The position numbers and the translations under genes are program-made. 64,000 bases of DNA, from positions 1-64,000 of IMG/VR virus record IMGVR_UViG_3300015371_000024, one strand, 5' to 3'. The notes beneath the pieces are model-generated. The model was not told the DNA's origin, ran no database searches, and was given only the letters and a program-made list of their open reading frames with translations. Below, in pieces: positions 49,903 through 58,628 of this stretch (position 1 is the stretch's first letter; each line of letters starts with the position of its first letter). The stretch is from a virus.

Positions 49903-50823
49903 ATGCGGTTCAAGCTACTCGCAGGACTGGCGGCGCTCGCTGTGATGGCGTGCTCGAGTGATCCGGTGGCGCCGACGGTCACGCCGGTCGAACAGCCACA
50001 GCCGAGCCAAGGGATGGTGGTCGTCGCTTCGCAGAAGATCAATCAGATCCAGCGACCGAACATGGAGATCTACACCGACGTGATGGTCCCGAACACGTCG
50101 GTCGTGCCAGACAACACGTCGCCGGCGACGGCGTGCGACATCATGCGGAAGTCCGTGCTCGCGAACACGGTCTCGGACCAGAAGCAGAAGATGGTGTACG
50201 ACGACTACAACGTGCTGCAGACCAATCCGGTCCGCTATTACAACGGGTTGGTCGTGACCGGTCGCCTCCGGATCGAGTTTCGGGGCTATGTCGGCTACTA
50301 CAGCGGCCAGCCGATCCAATGCGTGCGGGTGGAGAAGGTCTCCTTCGAACGCGCGCGGTACTATCCGATCAAGCCATTCCAGCCAGCGGATCCGCCGACG
50401 CGGACGTGGATCGGGCCACAGGCCAACAATTGGGGATTCTGTCTCGGAGTCGCCTGTAATGGCGCTGGTGCCAACTTGCACGTCCAGGTCGAAGCGCGGT
50501 GGAATCGCTACTGCGAGATGGACATCTCCGTGTCCAACTGCTCGCAGACGATCTACCTCGGGAATCTTGTCTGGGAGCTACCGGCGGGCGGCTACATGGA
50601 CACCGGCCAGTGGGACGTGGAGGTGCGCGCGAACGGGTACTGGACGGCGTGGAATTACGGGGGCAATCCGCTCAACGGGATCGGTCCCGACGCACAGATG
50701 TTCGGATACTGGCAATGGGGTCCGAGTCGGTATTACCTCATCGGTGCGTGGGGGATCAGCACGCACGCGGACTTCAAGGCGTATGACGACGGTATCGCGA
50801 GTTGGAGATGTTGCGGTCTCTAG
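49903..50823 (+). CDS. Predicted lipoprotein
   Basis: From ATG at 49903 the 306-residue protein starts with KLLAGLAALAVMACSS, a lipoprotein signal with the modified Cys at residue 17. The mature part is Cys- and Trp-rich and beta-like. It should be exported and anchored in a membrane. Phage lipoproteins made from early regions often block superinfection, which is an inference here. Longer readings upstream overlap another gene. Confidence 0.7.
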   Translation: MRFKLLAGLAALAVMACSSDPVAPTVTPVEQPQPSQGMVVVASQKINQIQRPNMEIYTDVMVPNTSVVPDNTSPATACDIMRKSVLANTVSDQKQKMVYDDYNVLQTNPVRYYNGLVVTGRLRIEFRGYVGYYSGQPIQCVRVEKVSFERARYYPIKPFQPADPPTRTWIGPQANNWGFCLGVACNGAGANLHVQVEARWNRYCEMDISVSNCSQTIYLGNLVWELPAGGYMDTGQWDVEVRANGYWTAWNYGGNPLNGIGPDAQMFGYWQWGPSRYYLIGAWGISTHADFKAYDDGIASWRCCGL

Positions 50824-50835
50824 AGGATCCGATCA

Positions 50836-51192
50836 ATGACGCATCCGCCGATTGATTTCGACCAGCTGGAGATCGATCCCGATCGGCTCACGCGGTCGCT
50901 CGTTCTCCAGGTCACGCCGATGGAACACGTAGACCTGGAGACGGGCGAGCTCATCGCCATGAAGGGGTGTTACTACGTGACGCCCGTGAGCGACGAGGCA
51001 CGGAAGCACGGGATCGAGAACTACGCGGTCGATCTCTACTCGCCGGACGTGCCGCGATGTACGTGCGGGGATCACACCTTCCGGCAGGTGATTTGTAAGC
51101 ACATGCTCGCGTGTCTCCTGTACGAGAGCCAGTCCAAGGTCGTGGCGGCGCTCGCCGCCGAGATCCGGTCGCTTGCTCCCAAGCCCGACTAG
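50836..51192 (+). CDS. SWIM-type zinc finger protein
   Basis: The 118-residue protein has Cys75-x-Cys77 ... Cys87-x-His89 (CTCGDHTFRQVICKH), the SWIM signature CxCx(n)CxH. SWIM domains bind DNA or proteins and occur with recombination factors. Its neighbours include recombination-like genes. Confidence 0.7.
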   Translation: MTHPPIDFDQLEIDPDRLTRSLVLQVTPMEHVDLETGELIAMKGCYYVTPVSDEARKHGIENYAVDLYSPDVPRCTCGDHTFRQVICKHMLACLLYESQSKVVAALAAEIRSLAPKPD

Positions 51193-51262
51193 CGACTGTC
51201 ACCATTACACGCTATTCTGTCCGTCCCAACCGAACGTACCTTCACTCGCCACGGAGGAAGCC

Positions 51263-51727
51263 ATGACCACAGCAGCACCAGCAGCAGAACCCACCACGAC
51301 CGGGCCCGTCGCGCTCGCGACGTTCGTTCCGCCTGAGCGTCCGATACGACGCCCGTTCCTTCTCCCGACGACGGATCTCATCTTCGCGCGTTGCGCGCTC
51401 GAGAACACGCAGAACGATTACGAGAAGGCCAAGGCCAACGCTACGCTGCTGGAGACGCGGAAGGTTGCGCTGGCCGAGGATCGGGAGGCACTCAAGGCCG
51501 AGCTCCTGTGCGAGATCGCGAAGACGTCCTATGCGTCACAGGCGGCACAGAAGCGCGCCGAGGATTACGCGCTCGCGAACGACACCGCGCTCAAGATCAT
51601 CGAGCGCCATGAGGCCGCGATCCGCCTGGTGATGCCCGAGTACAACGAAGACGTCTCGGTCTTCCGGCACCGGATGCTCTCGCTGCGCGCGAACCTCCGG
51701 ACGTGGGGCGGGGAGGAAGAAGACTGA
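51263..51727 (+). CDS. Coiled-coil hypothetical protein
   Basis: The 154-residue product is mostly a long helix (residues 50-130) after a Pro- and Thr-rich start. GGAGGAAGCC precedes the ATG. Its stop overlaps the next start (TGATG). A partner role for the next gene is likely. Confidence 0.65.
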   Translation: MTTAAPAAEPTTTGPVALATFVPPERPIRRPFLLPTTDLIFARCALENTQNDYEKAKANATLLETRKVALAEDREALKAELLCEIAKTSYASQAAQKRAEDYALANDTALKIIERHEAAIRLVMPEYNEDVSVFRHRMLSLRANLRTWGGEEED

Positions 51728-52401
51728 TGCCGCTCCCGACGCGCGAAGAATGGGACATGGTCAACTTCGTGGCGAAGACGGTCGTCGCCGCGCACCTGTT
51801 CCCCAACCTCCTTCCGGATCCCGTTCCGGAGGGAGGGTTCCCCGGTGAGGGGATCCACGCTCGCGCCGTGCTCGCGATCGTCGCCTCGCAGGAATTGGGA
51901 CTCTCGGTCATCGATGCCATGAACCGTGTCCGGTTCACGAAGGACGGCACGATCGAATTCGTGCCCGCGGTCACGGCGTCGTTCACCGAAGCGCTCGCGG
52001 CCACGATCGCGTCCGAGCAGAAGGACGCACAGAAGCAGAAGGACGCGCAGAAGGTGGTGAGGGAGGCCGCGGATCCGAACCGCACGGCACTCGCCAATCG
52101 GTTCGGCGGTCTCATCATCCCCAAGGGGTTCGTTCCCGAGGGCAAGGTGCTTCTCGATTGCTCGGTTGGGGAGCTTGCCTACTTCGTCAATGAGTCGCGG
52201 AAGAAGGGCGCACACAGCAAGCACCGGGAAGCGGCTTGGGAGCTATTGTCTATCCGACTCCCGAACGCCTCGGCGCTCGATCTCGGGAAGCTGGCGCGGT
52301 GGATCGTCGCCAATCCCGACGTCCGCGAGAATTTCCAGGACGTCTTAGTGATCGCAGAGAAGCGACTCCAGGATCTCGGAGAGCAACATGCTGAACGATA
52401 A
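51727..52401 (+). CDS. Possible RecT-like annealing/recombination protein
   Basis: The 224-residue protein contains HARAVLAIVASQELGLSVID followed by AMNRVRF, DGTIEFVPA. This is close to the A..I...ELGL.p..Al..i...G......p segment of RecT-type phage recombination proteins. The rest does not show further diagnostic motifs, so the call is tentative. Context among DNA metabolism genes fits. Confidence 0.4.
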   Translation: MPLPTREEWDMVNFVAKTVVAAHLFPNLLPDPVPEGGFPGEGIHARAVLAIVASQELGLSVIDAMNRVRFTKDGTIEFVPAVTASFTEALAATIASEQKDAQKQKDAQKVVREAADPNRTALANRFGGLIIPKGFVPEGKVLLDCSVGELAYFVNESRKKGAHSKHREAAWELLSIRLPNASALDLGKLARWIVANPDVRENFQDVLVIAEKRLQDLGEQHAER

Positions 52402-52570
52402 GGACGTGGTCGCGCTCATCGCCGGACAGGTCTACAACGCGCAGGTGATCCTGAACGACAATCCGCTCGGCGAGCCGACGGTCGAGTGGTGCGTCGAGAA
52501 GGCGTATGAGATCCACACCGCAGCCGCTGCGCGCGTGGTGCGGGGGGAGACGCCGGAGGCAGAGAAGTGA
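52388..52570 (+). CDS. Small hypothetical protein
   Basis: The 60-residue helical protein overlaps both neighbours. It is acidic and may be a small partner of the recombination genes. Function unknown. Confidence 0.55.
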   Translation: MLNDKDVVALIAGQVYNAQVILNDNPLGEPTVEWCVEKAYEIHTAAAARVVRGETPEAEK

Positions 52571-52839
52571 GCGCGTGGAGAGATGTCAGCGCGTGGAGAA
52601 AGGTATCGTTCGCCGAGATGGTGACGCGGGTTGCCACTAACCGCGCTCCGGACACGGCGCCCGAGACCGTTGATTACCGACGTGTCGAGGGAGCCGACGA
52701 TCCGATGTTCATCGTTGAGGTCGTCCGCTTCCCGCACATGGGTGGTGGCGAGATCTATGCGGCGTTCGGATACGAGTACGATCCAGCGTACACGCCAGGA
52801 GTCGAGGCGGTCTTCTACGTCCGGGAGGATCCATTTTGA
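52567..52839 (+). CDS. Hypothetical protein, GTG start
   Basis: The 90-residue product begins at a GTG over the upstream TGA. It has two similar short units at its start (SAWRDV and SAWRKV). Function unknown. Confidence 0.55.
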   Translation: MSAWRDVSAWRKVSFAEMVTRVATNRAPDTAPETVDYRRVEGADDPMFIVEVVRFPHMGGGEIYAAFGYEYDPAYTPGVEAVFYVREDPF

Positions 52840-53618
52840 CGAGAGACCGCGGACCGCAGCCTTTCATTCCCCGGACGAACCACGTCGTCACCGTGACGCT
52901 CACGCCCGAGATCCTTGACCGGACTCGGGCGTTTGCCGAGCGGATCGAGCTTGCCAACCGCAAGCGGAAACGCAAGAACGTGCAGGGGCTCACGGCCAAG
53001 GGGAAGGAATCGCTCGCGCTCCGGGTCCGCGGACTCTCGGGTGAGGCGGCGCTCGCGAGCTACCTCGGGATCCCGCCGGTCCGGTTCGCGGACGAATGGC
53101 GATGGCGACCAGACGTCCTGTGCTTCGACTGCATCACGACGGACAAGGCGCACGGATCGCTCATCATCACGCCGCGCGATCGCCTCGACATGATGAAGGT
53201 CTTGGTGATCGATCGCTCGCCGGTGTTCCACCTGTGCGGGTGGTATCGAGCCGGAGATGCCAGGCTCGAGGCCGAGCGGTCGCACAGCGAATGGTGGCGG
53301 ACCGAGCGCGAGAAGGGTGGGGCGTGGTACGTGCCGCAAGCCTTCCTGCGTCCGCTCTCGGACGATGAAGCGCAGCACGCGCTCGCGCCCTATTCACGGC
53401 AGTGGACCGGGACCGAGTACAAGGATCTCACGCACGTCCGACAGGTAGAGCCGACCGAGGCATCGCCGTTCTGGCATGACTTCCTCGCCTCACGACCGAA
53501 GACACTGACGCCCGTGGACGCCGAGACGGGCGAGGTGATCACCGACTGGCGCGAAGTGCTCCGCCGCGCCGGCGCCGCACCACCGGAGCACTCACCACCG
53601 ACCGAGGACGACGCATGA
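52836..53618 (+). CDS. Putative PD-(D/E)XK-like nuclease, TTG start
   Basis: The 260-residue protein shows GLSGEAALASYLGI, then RPDVLCFDCITTDK, GSLIIT and VFHLCGWYRAGDARL, ending with WYVPQAFLRPL. The order matches a phage family of restriction-fold nucleases (E, D and K in successive strands). The E-x-K pair is weak here. TTG at 52836 overlaps the upstream stop (TTGA), the same type of junction as elsewhere. Confidence 0.45.
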   Translation: MTRDRGPQPFIPRTNHVVTVTLTPEILDRTRAFAERIELANRKRKRKNVQGLTAKGKESLALRVRGLSGEAALASYLGIPPVRFADEWRWRPDVLCFDCITTDKAHGSLIITPRDRLDMMKVLVIDRSPVFHLCGWYRAGDARLEAERSHSEWWRTEREKGGAWYVPQAFLRPLSDDEAQHALAPYSRQWTGTEYKDLTHVRQVEPTEASPFWHDFLASRPKTLTPVDAETGEVITDWREVLRRAGAAPPEHSPPTEDDA

Positions 53619-54799
53619 CTAAGAACGGGAAGCGTTCAGGGAAACGCGCACCGACACCAGCGAAGTCAGGTGACACGCTGGACAACCTCCCGACCTTCAA
53701 CCTCTCGCGCGATCTCTACGAGAGCGAACGGAAGGAGATCTATACCGGGATCTTGCTCCGACTGACGGAGCTCAAGTCGGTTCGGAAGAAGGTCACCGAC
53801 GCGCTCGGGATCCCCGCCGAGCAGGAGAAGGACGTCTCGCGGGTGATCGCGCTCTACGAGGGCGACACGGGGATCCTGGCTCTCTTCCAGAATTCCGGCG
53901 AGGAAGAGGAATACACCGCAGCCGAAGTGAAGAAGGGTGGGAAGGATCATCGGCAGCGCGACATCCCGTTCAGCGCCGTGCCGTCGGAGTCCACGCCCGA
54001 GACGCGCGCCTCGACCGAGCCGGTTGGCGTGAACGCGATCGATAGCTTGGTCTCGGCGATCGCGCCGCACGCGCCGTCGGACATGGATTGGGATGCCTTC
54101 CGTCGCCATGTGGTCGAGATGTCGAGCGACGAGCGGACGCAGGTCCACGAATACGCCGAGCGCCGCCATCAATTCGACAACTTCCCACGGGCCGCAGTCG
54201 ATAGCCTCCCGTTCGTTCCGGCCTTCCTGCACTCGCTGTTCGTGGATCTCTCGCCCGCCTATGCTCAGGCCTTGGGCGGTCGTGAGGATGTGCTCTACAA
54301 GACGGACATGGAGCGCGCGATGGCGCGAGCAGCGGCCAAGAAGAAGGCCGACTCGGACGCTGCGCCGGACGTCGAGACGCTGACGGGGAAGCAGCTGGCC
54401 GCGCTCGAGGCGATCGCCGCCGGCCACGCGGGCACGGTCGCGGCCTCGATGTACCGGAAGGTCACCGGCATGGGCTTGGTCGTCGTGAACATGAACCAGG
54501 AAGTCGTGCTCACGGGCCGCGGGAAACAGGCGCTGGCGACGGGTGTAGTGCCAGCGCTCCCGAAGACGGCGGTCGTCCCGCCGCCGGTCGTGACTGCGGA
54601 GCCACCGCCCGAAGGCCAGACGCCGCCACAGGGTGACGCGCAGGAGGCCGCAATCGCGGTCGAGGGTAACGCGGGCACTGTCGCGCCGGTCGATCTCTCT
54701 ACGCCAGCATTGGACGCGTGGGAGAAGGATCACGTCCGGACCGAGGGCGAGGAACCCGTCGCGTCTCTGACGGCGATCGCACAGCAGGAAAGCAAGTAG
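53615..54799 (+). CDS. Large hypothetical early protein
   Basis: The 394-residue product has a basic N-terminus, helical domains (residues 25-80 and 150-230), a small winged-helix-like stretch near 260-310 (LTGKQLAALEAIAAGHAGTV) and a Pro-rich tail. It lies between nuclease-like and initiator genes. No family was recognised. Confidence 0.6.
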   Translation: MTKNGKRSGKRAPTPAKSGDTLDNLPTFNLSRDLYESERKEIYTGILLRLTELKSVRKKVTDALGIPAEQEKDVSRVIALYEGDTGILALFQNSGEEEEYTAAEVKKGGKDHRQRDIPFSAVPSESTPETRASTEPVGVNAIDSLVSAIAPHAPSDMDWDAFRRHVVEMSSDERTQVHEYAERRHQFDNFPRAAVDSLPFVPAFLHSLFVDLSPAYAQALGGREDVLYKTDMERAMARAAAKKKADSDAAPDVETLTGKQLAALEAIAAGHAGTVAASMYRKVTGMGLVVVNMNQEVVLTGRGKQALATGVVPALPKTAVVPPPVVTAEPPPEGQTPPQGDAQEAAIAVEGNAGTVAPVDLSTPALDAWEKDHVRTEGEEPVASLTAIAQQESK

Positions 54800-54877
54800 C
54801 TACGCTCTGGAAGACGGCGGGGGGCGATGGGCGCTCCCCGCTTCTTGTCTCGCTTGCCCCACAAGGATACCACGCAC

Positions 54878-56437
54878 ATGGCCTCCCATGTTCGCGCACT
54901 CACCACCTGGAGGAAGGACGCCGCGCTGCTGCGTCTCGCTGATCTCCTGAACGTCGCACCCGTCCACGCTTACGGCATGATCACCGCGCTCACGGCGCAT
55001 CTCATGGAGCAACGGAAGTGCGGGGATCTCCGCTCCGTCCCGAGCTCGGAGATCGAGCACGCCGCCGGATGGGTGGGAATGCCGGGACACTTCGCCTCGA
55101 CCGTCGTCAATTCCTACGTCGATGGCCGCGGGCAGATCCTGCACTGGATGGAGACGGCGTTCCCGATCCTGAAAGACCGCGAAGCGAATACCGCCCGGGT
55201 CAACGCGTACCGGAAGAAGATGCGCGAGCAGCAGAACCAGGCTGCAGACGACTTCGTGTCCGGGACTGGCGGCAACGGTGCAGCATCGTTATCCTCTGCA
55301 TCGTCTACTGCGAATCAATCAGCCGCCTCGCCAGCACCACGCCGAAACGCCGAAGGACCGGACGCCACTCGCGTTCGACAATCCTCGCCTAAGTCGGCAC
55401 CCGAGACACCAGCGTCACCCCGTACAAGCTCGCCCCGGACTGTAATGGGTGACACGTCACCCGAGCATCCGGCAAACGGTTCCCGCATCGAGACTTCCGA
55501 GTCGCGTGTGGAAAACTCGTTGAGCGATGTGGAAAGTGTAATGGGTGACTCTGTAATGGGTGACTCGCGTAATGGTTACACGCATTGCGCCTCGCGCGCG
55601 GTAGTTCAAGATCTAGAACCTAAGACAGAAGCTGTTCTAGGATCGAGATCTCTAACTGCAAGTGCTGTTAACCACAGATCATCTCTCACTGCAGAGATCT
55701 CTGAAGCGGAGAGCAATCAGTTAGCTAGTAAAGCAACTGCATTAACAGCGCTCTTAATTGGCATCCCGAAAGAGATGGTTGCAGAGATAGATGGGAAGGA
55801 CATGCTGATCGAGTCGTATGGCGATGACGCGCGTGACGCGTGGGTGAGTGTCGGTCGATTCCTGGAGCGGTTCTATGGCGACAGCCAGACCGACGCGCTC
55901 GACATCGCGAACAAGCTGATCCTGACCATGACGCCGAAAGGTGTGGCCGCTCGACCGGGCGTCCGGATCTCCGACGCGCGTCCCAGGTCCGTCCTGCTCG
56001 CGATCGAGGAAACGCTCCGGAAGCCGCCGACAGTACCCAAGGCTGCGTACACGTTCGTGCTCCGGAAGCTCGAGAACAGCAAGGCCAACCTCGAGCTAGG
56101 TGGCGACGGGATGACCGAGACCGAGCGCGCAAGCGTGCGACACGCCCGGGAAGACGCCAAGATCGCTCCGGCCATCAAACAGGCGATCGACGGCATGACG
56201 GGACCGTGGCGCCGGCGACCGACGACGGGACGGGCCGACGAGCAGCGCACGGCGCTCCGGTGGCTCCACGGGTCCACAGCTGTCCGTCAGGAATTGGCGG
56301 AGGCGTGCGAGAAGAATTTCGCGTCGTGGAACCAGCGTCTTCCGGGTCTCGACACGGTCAAGGAAAACTGGATCCGAGCCGAAGCCGTGAAGCGGTGGAA
56401 AGCCGCCGGATGTCCGCTCCCCATGCCTCCGAGGTAG
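54878..56437 (+). CDS. Replication initiator-like protein with internal origin
   Basis: Read from ATG at 54878, the 519-residue protein has an N-terminal winged-helix-like domain (about 1-120). A low-complexity linker (about 125-290) coincides with repeated iterons. The C-terminal half is helical and may load helicase. In lambda, gene O has this same plan with the origin inside the linker. An ATG at 54827 is less likely. The protein should bind the iterons and start replication, by analogy. Confidence 0.65.
   Translation: MASHVRALTTWRKDAALLRLADLLNVAPVHAYGMITALTAHLMEQRKCGDLRSVPSSEIEHAAGWVGMPGHFASTVVNSYVDGRGQILHWMETAFPILKDREANTARVNAYRKKMREQQNQAADDFVSGTGGNGAASLSSASSTANQSAASPAPRRNAEGPDATRVRQSSPKSAPETPASPRTSSPRTVMGDTSPEHPANGSRIETSESRVENSLSDVESVMGDSVMGDSRNGYTHCASRAVVQDLEPKTEAVLGSRSLTASAVNHRSSLTAEISEAESNQLASKATALTALLIGIPKEMVAEIDGKDMLIESYGDDARDAWVSVGRFLERFYGDSQTDALDIANKLILTMTPKGVAARPGVRISDARPRSVLLAIEETLRKPPTVPKAAYTFVLRKLENSKANLELGGDGMTETERASVRHAREDAKIAPAIKQAIDGMTGPWRRRPTTGRADEQRTALRWLHGSTAVRQELAEACEKNFASWNQRLPGLDTVKENWIRAEAVKRWKAAGCPLPMPPR
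55441..55760 (+). other. Putative replication origin with iterons and an A+T-rich tract
   Basis: TGTAATGGGTGAC occurs at 55441, 55537 and 55552, and a variant CGTAATGGTTACA at 55568. The last three are spaced 15-16 bp. The first has an inverted GTCACCC 2 nt after it. Downstream (55600-55760) the sequence is clearly richer in A+T than the rest and has inverted repeats CTAGAAC/GTTCTAG and CAGAGATCTCTG. Confidence 0.7.
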
Positions 56438-56439
56438 CC

Positions 56440-56505
56440 GTGAAATACTTCCTGCTCGGACTCATCAGCGCGTACATCGGCGCAATCCTCGGACGCAAGA
56501 GGTAG
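56440..56505 (+). CDS. 21-residue membrane microprotein
   Basis: From a GTG at 56440 to TAG the frame codes KYFLLGLISAYIGAILGRKR after the start, a single hydrophobic helix with basic end. GAGGTAGCC precedes it. It fills the gap between two genes exactly. Confidence 0.45.
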   Translation: MKYFLLGLISAYIGAILGRKR

Positions 56506-56507
56506 CC

Positions 56508-56915
56508 ATGAGCGACGAGAAGATCGACCCGACCGCATTCGGGCGGAGCACCAACTACGCGATCCCTGGCGTCAAAGACCAGTCGTTCACGGTCGTCGGA
56601 TTCCACGACGGGTCGCGCATGATCGACGGTCCGATCTACACCGACCGTTCCGAGCCGTTTGAGTTGAAGACTCTCCGTCCGGCGCATCTCCGACGATCGC
56701 CCGCGTGGTGGCTCACGGGTTGGTGGCCGCTCCCGTGGCGGACGAAGCTCTGCGATCGCTTCGGGCATCCGGAGTCGTGCGTCGGGAGCGAGGTACGAAC
56801 GACCGTCCGCACCACCTCGAGCCATGACGCTGGCGAGGAATGGACGCTGGATTTCCAAGCCGTCAGCCCGAGTGTAGCGCGGCGCTGGTGTGAGCGGTGT
56901 GGGAGGGACGTGTGA
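56508..56915 (+). CDS. Hypothetical protein with a Cys-containing tail
   Basis: The 135-residue product has a Trp-rich middle (SPAWWLTGWWPLPWR) and ends in CERCGRDV, a likely zinc-binding half. A GAGGTAGCC lies before ATG 56508. Function unknown. Confidence 0.6.
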   Translation: MSDEKIDPTAFGRSTNYAIPGVKDQSFTVVGFHDGSRMIDGPIYTDRSEPFELKTLRPAHLRRSPAWWLTGWWPLPWRTKLCDRFGHPESCVGSEVRTTVRTTSSHDAGEEWTLDFQAVSPSVARRWCERCGRDV

Positions 56916-57226
56916 AGCACCGCATCGTGGACGAGAACGGGAACGGCGTGGAGCTCGATGACCGGGATCCGCGGCACCTGCTGTGGGCGATCGCCGCCGA
57001 GAAGCGGATGCGGGCGAATCGCGCGTCCGGCGATCTGCTCCGAGGCATTCAGGACTTCCTCGATCTCGCCCGACAGATCACGCGCGCCGACTTGGATCTG
57101 GTGCGTTCGCGGATCAAGACGATGGAGCCCGTCGAGGTGCACCCAGGGTGGCGACAGGAAGCCGCTCGGTGGCGCGCACTGGCCGCGAAACTGGAGGTCA
57201 TGGCACATGACGACGTGCACGGCTGA
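56912..57226 (+). CDS. Helical hypothetical protein
   Basis: The 104-residue product starts at a GTG at 56912 overlapping the upstream TGA (GTGA). It has charged helices (IAAEKRMRANRASGDLLRGI). Function unknown. Confidence 0.55.
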   Translation: MKHRIVDENGNGVELDDRDPRHLLWAIAAEKRMRANRASGDLLRGIQDFLDLARQITRADLDLVRSRIKTMEPVEVHPGWRQEAARWRALAAKLEVMAHDDVHG

Positions 57227-57434
57227 CGTCACGCCGCCCGAAGGCGAGCGCGAGACATGGCTCCATCCGGACGCGCGGGAGCTCGACTGCGGCGAAGGCC
57301 ACAGGAATTGGCGGCAATGCCCCAACTGCGGGTACCTGTGGCGTGTTGCACCCACACCTGAAAACCGTGTGTCCTCAGAGGTGCAAGCCAGCAGGACCGA
57401 CGAACGCGAGAAGTCTCACACCCCTATAGCCTGA
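57207..57434 (+). CDS. Small Cys-rich protein
   Basis: The 75-residue product has a CPNCGYLW pair and an earlier Cys-Gly-Glu-Gly-His motif, consistent with one zinc site. It overlaps the upstream gene by 20 nt. Confidence 0.55.
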   Translation: MTTCTADVTPPEGERETWLHPDARELDCGEGHRNWRQCPNCGYLWRVAPTPENRVSSEVQASRTDEREKSHTPIA

Positions 57435-57453
57435 AACGGGAGAATCGATTCTT

Positions 57454-57759
57454 ATGGCTGAGACCGTGACGTGCCAGTACCCGAAGGGATCCGTCAACGA
57501 GTGGCCGAACGACTTCCGCCACATCCCGCCGTGCGGCGCTCCGGCGATCGAGCGCGCTCGGACGTCGGACTTGCCCGAAGGGACGGAGATGCCGATCTGC
57601 GAGCGGCACGCGAAGCGCCTCAAGACGCTGACCGAGCGCACGGGCCGATCGTACATCAGTGTTCCTATTCAGGAAACAAGTGTAGTATCGGACCATGATC
57701 CGTCTACTGATAGCGGTCCGCCGCCTAGCGACCGCGCTCCTGAATCATCTCTCGGGTGA
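57454..57759 (+). CDS. Hypothetical protein with Cys/His pair
   Basis: The 101-residue product has VTCQYP, PPCGAPA and PICERHAKR, three Cys and a His that could form a zinc finger. The tail is Ser- and Pro-rich. Function unknown. Confidence 0.55.
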   Translation: MAETVTCQYPKGSVNEWPNDFRHIPPCGAPAIERARTSDLPEGTEMPICERHAKRLKTLTERTGRSYISVPIQETSVVSDHDPSTDSGPPPSDRAPESSLG

Positions 57760-57880
57760 AGCTGAACGCCGACAGCTGCTCCTCGAGATCGAGCGATTCG
57801 AACATCGGAGCAACGACCTGCTCGCCCGACTCCGCGCCCGTGCCGAACGATCCGCCGACGACCACGACAAGGAGGCATGA
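57695..57880 (+). CDS. Small amphipathic coiled-coil protein
   Basis: The 61-residue frame starts with a hydrophobic basic helix (MIRLLIAVRRLATALLNHL) and continues as charged coiled coil. It overlaps the upstream gene by 65 nt in another frame, so it is less certain. Confidence 0.45.
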   Translation: MIRLLIAVRRLATALLNHLSGEAERRQLLLEIERFEHRSNDLLARLRARAERSADDHDKEA

Positions 57881-58023
57881 TGACCCGCTACGAGAAGCTC
57901 GCGATCCTGTTCATCGCCGCCGGACTGGCGATCATGTCCGCACCGATCGGCCACGGTGCCGCGTTGGTCGCCACGCTGTGCTTCGTCCTGGCCGTGATCT
58001 TCATCGGGTGGAGTGGTCTCTGA
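57880..58023 (+). CDS. Small two-helix membrane protein
   Basis: The 47-residue frame has two hydrophobic helices (LAILFIAAGLAIMSA and ALVATLCFVLAVIFIGW). GGAGG precedes the start ATG, and its stop abuts the next ATG. A frame with one more Met is possible. Confidence 0.6.
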   Translation: MTRYEKLAILFIAAGLAIMSAPIGHGAALVATLCFVLAVIFIGWSGL

Positions 58024-58359
58024 ATGCCGGTGCGTCAGATGACCATAGTTGATGGTCGTGCGGTGTTCGTGGACGAAGTCATCGATCGTGAGCACTTCGG
58101 CCCCGGATCCACGACCATCATCGGCACGCCGCGCCCCGGGTGGTATCGCCGCGGCGATGGCAAGATGGCGTACATGCCGGAGACGCTTCCGGCCAGCGGT
58201 CAGCCGCTCGCCGGGATCCACTGCGAAGTGTCGCGGGACGGACCCGACGGACTCTATTTCGTTTACGTGCCCGAGCCGCAGGACCAACCTGGCGTCCCGC
58301 AAGGCAACGACTGGATGACGGCACACGACCGCGAAGTCTTCCTGTCGTGGCACAAGTGA
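58024..58359 (+). CDS. Hypothetical protein
   Basis: The 111-residue product is beta-rich (IVDGRAVFVDEVIDREHFG, GPDGLYFVYVPEPQ). It directly follows the small membrane protein. Function unknown. Confidence 0.6.
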   Translation: MPVRQMTIVDGRAVFVDEVIDREHFGPGSTTIIGTPRPGWYRRGDGKMAYMPETLPASGQPLAGIHCEVSRDGPDGLYFVYVPEPQDQPGVPQGNDWMTAHDREVFLSWHK

Positions 58360-58628
58360 TCGATCTCCAGCCGGACCACGACTGCTGCAACCACAAGCGA
58401 CGGGCGCTCTACTGCGAGGGCGACGACGTCTTCGTCCACGTCTGCAACATCTGCGGCAAGGTACGCTACGAGCCTGACGGCGTGCGTCCTATGGCGTGGT
58501 ACCTCGACAAGACCCGGGCGACCGGCGTCCGCTATGCGTGGGAGCCGATCGCCTTCCCGGACGCGCCGGAGGTGTGGAAGTATCCGGACTTGGGCGTGTG
58601 GGGATGCCTGGAGCTTCTGGAGCAGTGA
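58356..58628 (+). CDS. Small zinc ribbon-like protein, GTG start
   Basis: The 90-residue product has HDCCNHK and later a CNICGK pair, as in zinc ribbons. GTG at 58356 overlaps the upstream TGA. It overlaps the methyltransferase start by 4 nt. Confidence 0.55.
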   Translation: MIDLQPDHDCCNHKRRALYCEGDDVFVHVCNICGKVRYEPDGVRPMAWYLDKTRATGVRYAWEPIAFPDAPEVWKYPDLGVWGCLELLEQ

